In this document: positions 60,355 to 64,000 of the stretch, piece by piece | Numbering within the stretch: position 1 is the stretch's first letter | How the letters are laid out: each line of letters opens with the position of its first letter | Assembly: GCF_030272615.1 (NCBI RefSeq) | Contig: NC_081412.1 | Span: 138,510,747 to 138,574,746 of the forward strand | DNA length: 64,000 nt | Direction of reading: 5' to 3' | Source of the DNA: Cryptomeria japonica | Lineage: Eukaryota; Streptophyta; Pinopsida; Cupressales; Cupressaceae | Program-made: the position numbers and the translations under genes | The notes under the pieces: model-generated | Told to the model about the DNA's origin: nothing | What the model saw: only the letters and a program-made list of their open reading frames with translations | The model's database searches: none

Positions 60355-61708
60355 TGCTAGAAACAACAATGGAGGAAAACTGAGAGGGGAGGGGGTAGAT
60401 TAGTTTTCACTGAATTAAATAATTTAAGCACAATCTCAGATCTGATCAACTGCAACAATAATAAAGATAAACACAATAATAACACCACATATAACACAAA
60501 GAATTTTGACATGGAAAACCTGGTCAAGGGAAAAACCACGATGGTAACCTACCCACAATGAGATGATACTCTGTAGTAGTATGTGTAAATGTTACAATAG
60601 GGAATGCACATGCATTCAAGAACACTGCCTAGAGCCCACTGCTCAAATCACAAAACAAGAAGTGCTACAACCTTGGGGAAGGCTAACTTCCTTATAAAAA
60701 TATTCAAATTACATCTGAAGGATCATGAATTTATAAAATAGCATCTTCTCATGCCTGTTACAGTTCCAATTAAGCATTAAGCACATATACTCAAAAATAT
60801 TCTCTTTTACGCTTCTTCACACTTCTCCTCTACAACTGAAAGATAAAATCAATGTTCACACATGCAGATACATCTCTCACGTGAATATTACATATATTTA
60901 TACAAATCATCAAACTATATTTCAAGGTTAGCTAAACCCTCAACACAAATTACAAAACAATAACCTCACACACTACAACAATACATGCAGACCAAAACAA
61001 TGTCAGCTAAGACATAGTCTGGACCTAAACCAACACCACACGCAAGAAACACTTCCAATAATTACACCTCAAACATCTGTAACATACTACAATCATCATG
61101 AATGTCACATAACACAAATAACACCACCGGATGAAGAAAATGATCAACAACGCGCACAACAATCAATGCATACTATCAACATGGATAGAACATGATCTAG
61201 AAACATCCACAAGAAAAGTGAATCACCACAACAACAACTGAAACATCACTACTTACTAGAATCTTCATCATCATTATAACGAACCTCAAGAACACCAACT
61301 AGACTCACTATCAAACTGAAAGATTCACTTGTGGACCTCCAACTCATGAACCATTTGAATTTAGGACACATATGAATGTCCCAAACACTTTGCCAAATCC
61401 GCAAACCAAGATATTGCAATTTCGGAGCAATGCGGAGCATAATTTATAATACCAAATAACACAGACAAATGAATATCAACCATAATAATAGATCTCATAA
61501 CTTGATCAAATCACAATGCGAACCTCTAAAACTTTTGTTGAATCAACTAGAGATACTTATCTCAAAATCCATTAAACTATAATAGCTCATCTATAACACA
61601 CTGACCAAAACAACTCATCCAATTTAACTGCAACATTATAATACACAGAAATATGTTGACATCGATGACAACACATCATTCCAACAAACTTCAGAATAAT
61701 ATCCAACA
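60355..61708 (-). repeat. E5 3' LTR
   Basis: 1354 bp. TGCTAGAAACAACAATGG to ATCCAACA. Same family as the solo LTR 38509-39843. Motif GGGAAAAACCACGATGG at 60529, C-tract GAGGGGAGGGGGTAG near 60384. Confidence 0.82.
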
Positions 61709-61722
61709 ATCTCCCCCTTTGG
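61709..61722 (-). promoter_or_regulatory. E5 polypurine tract
   Basis: Minus GCCAAAGGGGGAGAT then TGTTGG, preceded by TGTTGCCATCAAT. Confidence 0.9.
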
Positions 61723-62180
61723 CATTGATGGCAACATATGAATGTGAAAATCAATCAATGCAAAGAAATAAATCAACACTCAACAATTTCCCATAACTCT
61801 CAGCAGTCTCCCCCTGAGATCAGCATAGGATATAATAGTTTTTCACATTCTTCTCTCCCCCTTTGACATCAATGCAAAAGGCACATACAAATCATTATTA
61901 TCTCACCCTTAGAAGATAGTCTCTTCCCCTTAGATAAACACACAAATCTGAACAAATGAACCACACATTGACTACTCCCCCTGAGTAGCAACCTCACTCA
62001 TCAATCTAGATCACAAGATATCTCTTTGAATTCCATCAGATTGATGCAAGTCCATGCATCTTAGTTCTCATCAAGAGGGTCAATCACCCCTAGCTTCTCT
62101 TTGAGATACTCAAATGTATCTTTAGGCAAAGGCTTCGTGAAGATATTTGCAATTTGTTCCTTTGTAGATACATACTCCAA
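61723..62180 (-). other. E5 3' untranslated region with several purine tracts
   Basis: Minus-strand purine tracts at about 61808 (TCAGGGGGAGAC), 61855 (AAAGGGGGAGAG) and 61975 (TCAGGGGGAGTAG), besides the PPT at the LTR. No gene. Confidence 0.7.
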
Positions 62181-63342
62181 TCAGACTTCCTTCTTAATCA
62201 CCTTCTCTCTCAAGAAATGAAACTTGATTGATATATGCTTAGTCTTTGAATGCAACACCAGATTCTTCAAAAAAATTATAGCACTTGAATTATCATAGTA
62301 TATAGCAGTAGGATCAAAAAAAATAACTTTGATATCCTTCAACATATGTTTCATCCAAATCACCTAAGTACAATTTCTAGCAACAAAAATGTATTCAACT
62401 TCTGTAGTAGATAAAGATATAATATTTTGTTTCTTACTCATCCATGAAACCAATCTCTTACCCAAGAAAATGCATCACCACTAGTAATCATTATGTCAGC
62501 CATATCACTTGCCCAACCAACATCTATAAAATCACTCAAAGTAAAGTCATCATCTCCAGGATACCACAAACCAAAGTCATATGTCCCTTTCAAATATATG
62601 AAAATTATTTTCACAACAACAATATGAGATTCTTTAGGAACACCTTGAAATATAGAAATAAGACATACATCATTCATAATATTTGGTCTAGTTTGAGTCA
62701 AATACAACAATCCACCAATCATAGATCTATATCTAGTTTGATTTTCTTTCAGAGAGTCATCATCCTCTGTCAACTTACATTCGGTCACCATAAGTATACC
62801 AATAGGATCTGCATCATCTAAACCAAACTTATTCAACAATTCCTTCACATACTTAGACTGAGATATGAAAATACCTTTATCCAACTGAGTAATTTTAAAT
62901 CCCAAAAAGAATTTCATCTCACCAATTATAGACATCTCAAACTCATTTTGCATATCATTAGAAAACTTCTTGCACAAACCATCATTTCCACCAAAAATAA
63001 TATCATCAACAAAAACTTCAACAATCAAGATGTTATCATTATCAATCTTGAAATAAATATTACTATCAGCAGTTTTTTTATTGAATTGAAGCTTCATCAA
63101 ATACTTATCCAATCTAGCATACCAAGCTCTTTGGGCTTGCTTCAATCTGCAAACCATATCTTTCTAATTTGTCAACTGAAAACCATCTCGTTCCTTAATG
63201 TAAACTTCTTATTCTAGCTCACCATTAAGAAAGGCTAACTTGACATCCATCTAATAAATTGTAAGTAGCATAGGCAAGAAATAATCTAACAACTTCAATT
63301 CTAGCTACTGGAGCAAAAGTCTCCTCAAAGTCAATACCTTAT
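62181..63342 (-). pseudogene. E5 reverse transcriptase C-terminal part and RNase H
   Basis: VCRLKQAQRAWYARLDKYLM, VEVFVDDIIFGGND (xVDD intact), EMSIIGEMKFFLGFKITQLD, KYVKELLNKFGLDDADPIG and MIGGLLYLTQTRPNIMND run uninterrupted over 239 codons (63157-62438). Then a break, and WMKHMLKDIKVIFFDP and SKTKHISIKFHFLREKV of RNase H. Closest in the window to E3. The upstream RT part (63335-63160) has stops. Confidence 0.88.
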
Positions 63343-63679
63343 GTTTTCATTCCTAAATGTCATATGTATTAAGCTAATTAGCAAATAAGAACGAATCACC
63401 AACTCTCAAATAATTAACAAACATCAAACATAATCAATGAAAATAAATACAAAATGAGAAATGAATTCAAATAAAGACTCCCTCATCCTGCATCTTTGCT
63501 TCCATTGTGCTTCTCTGAATTGTGCTTGTAGGTGGTTCTCAGGTGTTGCACTGGGATTCCTACATAGATTAGACAATTGTTTGAAGACTATGATTCTATA
63601 TTGAATTGAGAAAAGAGGTTGAATTTATAGGTTTTCAACACAAAAGGGGTGAGGATTTGAACTCAAGTGTTGATTGATA
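63343..63679. other. Unassigned sequence beyond the E5 breakpoint
   Basis: Sequence identity changes at about 63342. No gene motif. Runs into the 21-bp array. Confidence 0.4.
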
Positions 63680-63900
63680 GTCAACTAAAATTGATTGATC
63701 AGTGAACTCAATAGATTGATCTGTTAACTCATTTGATTGGGGAGTCAACTAAATAGATTGGCTAGTGAACTAAATGGATTATCCAGTTCACTGAGTTGAT
63801 TGAGAGATGACTGAACTGATTAAGAGATAACTGGTTAGTCAAAAAAAGGTGATTGAGAGTTAACTGAGTTAATTGGTTAGTTAACTAATTTGATCAACTA
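63680..63900. repeat. Degenerate 21-bp tandem array (about ten units)
   Basis: Units of 21 bp start at 63702, 63723, 63744, 63765, 63786, 63807 and, after a disturbed stretch, 63859 and 63880, with a 22-bp unit at 63680. Rough consensus GTYAACTNAATNGATTGR. Examples: GTGAACTCAATAGATTGATC, GTCAACTAAATAGATTGGCT. Confidence 0.85.
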
Positions 63901-64000
63901 GTTATGATTTTCAACATGTTTTGTAGGAGATTGACTTGAAATTCAATTTCATTTTGATTTGCATTTGAATTTGGGTTTTTGAATGTTGAAATGCACACGA
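63901..64000. other. Window end, no feature
   Basis: T-rich, nothing recognised. Confidence 0.3.

Larger units (their letters stand above)
60355..63342 (-). mobile_element. E5: truncated Ty1/Copia element (3' LTR to RT)
   Basis: LTR 60355-61708, PPT, 3' untranslated DNA, RNase H and RT on the minus strand. Homology stops abruptly at about 63342 inside RT (after the ETFAPVARIEVVR region), so integrase, protease, gag and the 5' LTR are missing. Confidence 0.85.

Noticed and set aside
1-64000. CRISPR array, rRNA, tRNA or intact host gene
   Set aside because: No regularly spaced identical repeats, no rRNA words and no cloverleaf noticed; every recognisable protein fragment belongs to a retroelement. 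A tRNAscan or protein search could still find something small.

Overview
The window looks like intergenic DNA from a large, repeat-rich seed-plant nuclear genome. A gymnosperm is my guess from the density of old, nested, 7 kb-class LTR elements; nothing in the sequence proves it. I find no intact host gene, rRNA, tRNA or CRISPR array. Nearly everything that can be explained is LTR retrotransposon, mostly Ty1/Copia with some Ty3/Gypsy, in several layers of nesting and all with broken reading frames.

Layout. (1) 1-4745: 3' end of a Gypsy-like element on the + strand. A plant-mobile-domain (PMD) reading frame lies antisense just upstream of the polypurine tract (PPT, 3111-3124) and the LTR (from 3125), which carries a ~47-bp tandem array. 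(2) 4746-~29650: a second, more decayed copy of the same arrangement (PMD remnant 20400-21331 minus, PPT 28639-28652, LTR from 28653), broken up by three minus-strand Copia-type insertions with perfect 5-bp target-site duplications (TSDs): E1 6114-13796 (CACTC), E2 14479-18536 (CTTTA) and E3 21815-28106 (TGGCA). E1 and E2 have no protease, integrase or reverse transcriptase. E3 is a gag-pol element. (3) 30593-37753: E4, a plus-strand gag-pol Copia with TSD GCACC, inserted in CA-rich non-coding repeat. (4) 38214-44380: a mosaic of LTRs, including a plus-strand solo LTR inside a minus-strand LTR, a 742-bp LTR with its primer-binding site, and another solo-like LTR. (5) 44381-53789: G/T-skewed non-coding DNA holding a ~3.5 kb TGTTAC...GTTACA LTR, a decayed minus-strand Gypsy-type LTR and a solo Copia LTR. 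(6) 55512-59010: 3' part of another pol-less Copia-type element, then a Gypsy-type LTR (to 60183) with a quasi-palindrome. (7) 60355-63342: E5, the 3' part of a minus-strand Copia (LTR, RNase H, RT), truncated, then a 21-bp tandem array near the window end.

How the parts relate. E3, E4 and E5 have the gag-PR-IN-RT-RH order of Ty1/Copia. The pol-less E1, E2 and the 55.5-59.0 kb element share their TG...CA ends, an initiator-Met-tRNA-type primer-binding site where visible, and almost the same PPT neighbourhood. It is therefore reasonable to infer that the autonomous elements moved them in trans. The most interesting items are the two antisense PMD modules, the four-zinc-knuckle coiled-coil protein and unknown second frame of E1, and a conserved LTR motif (CCACCGTGGTTTTTCCC) that recurs in thirteen otherwise dissimilar LTRs. 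Exact repeat ends and percentages were judged by eye.
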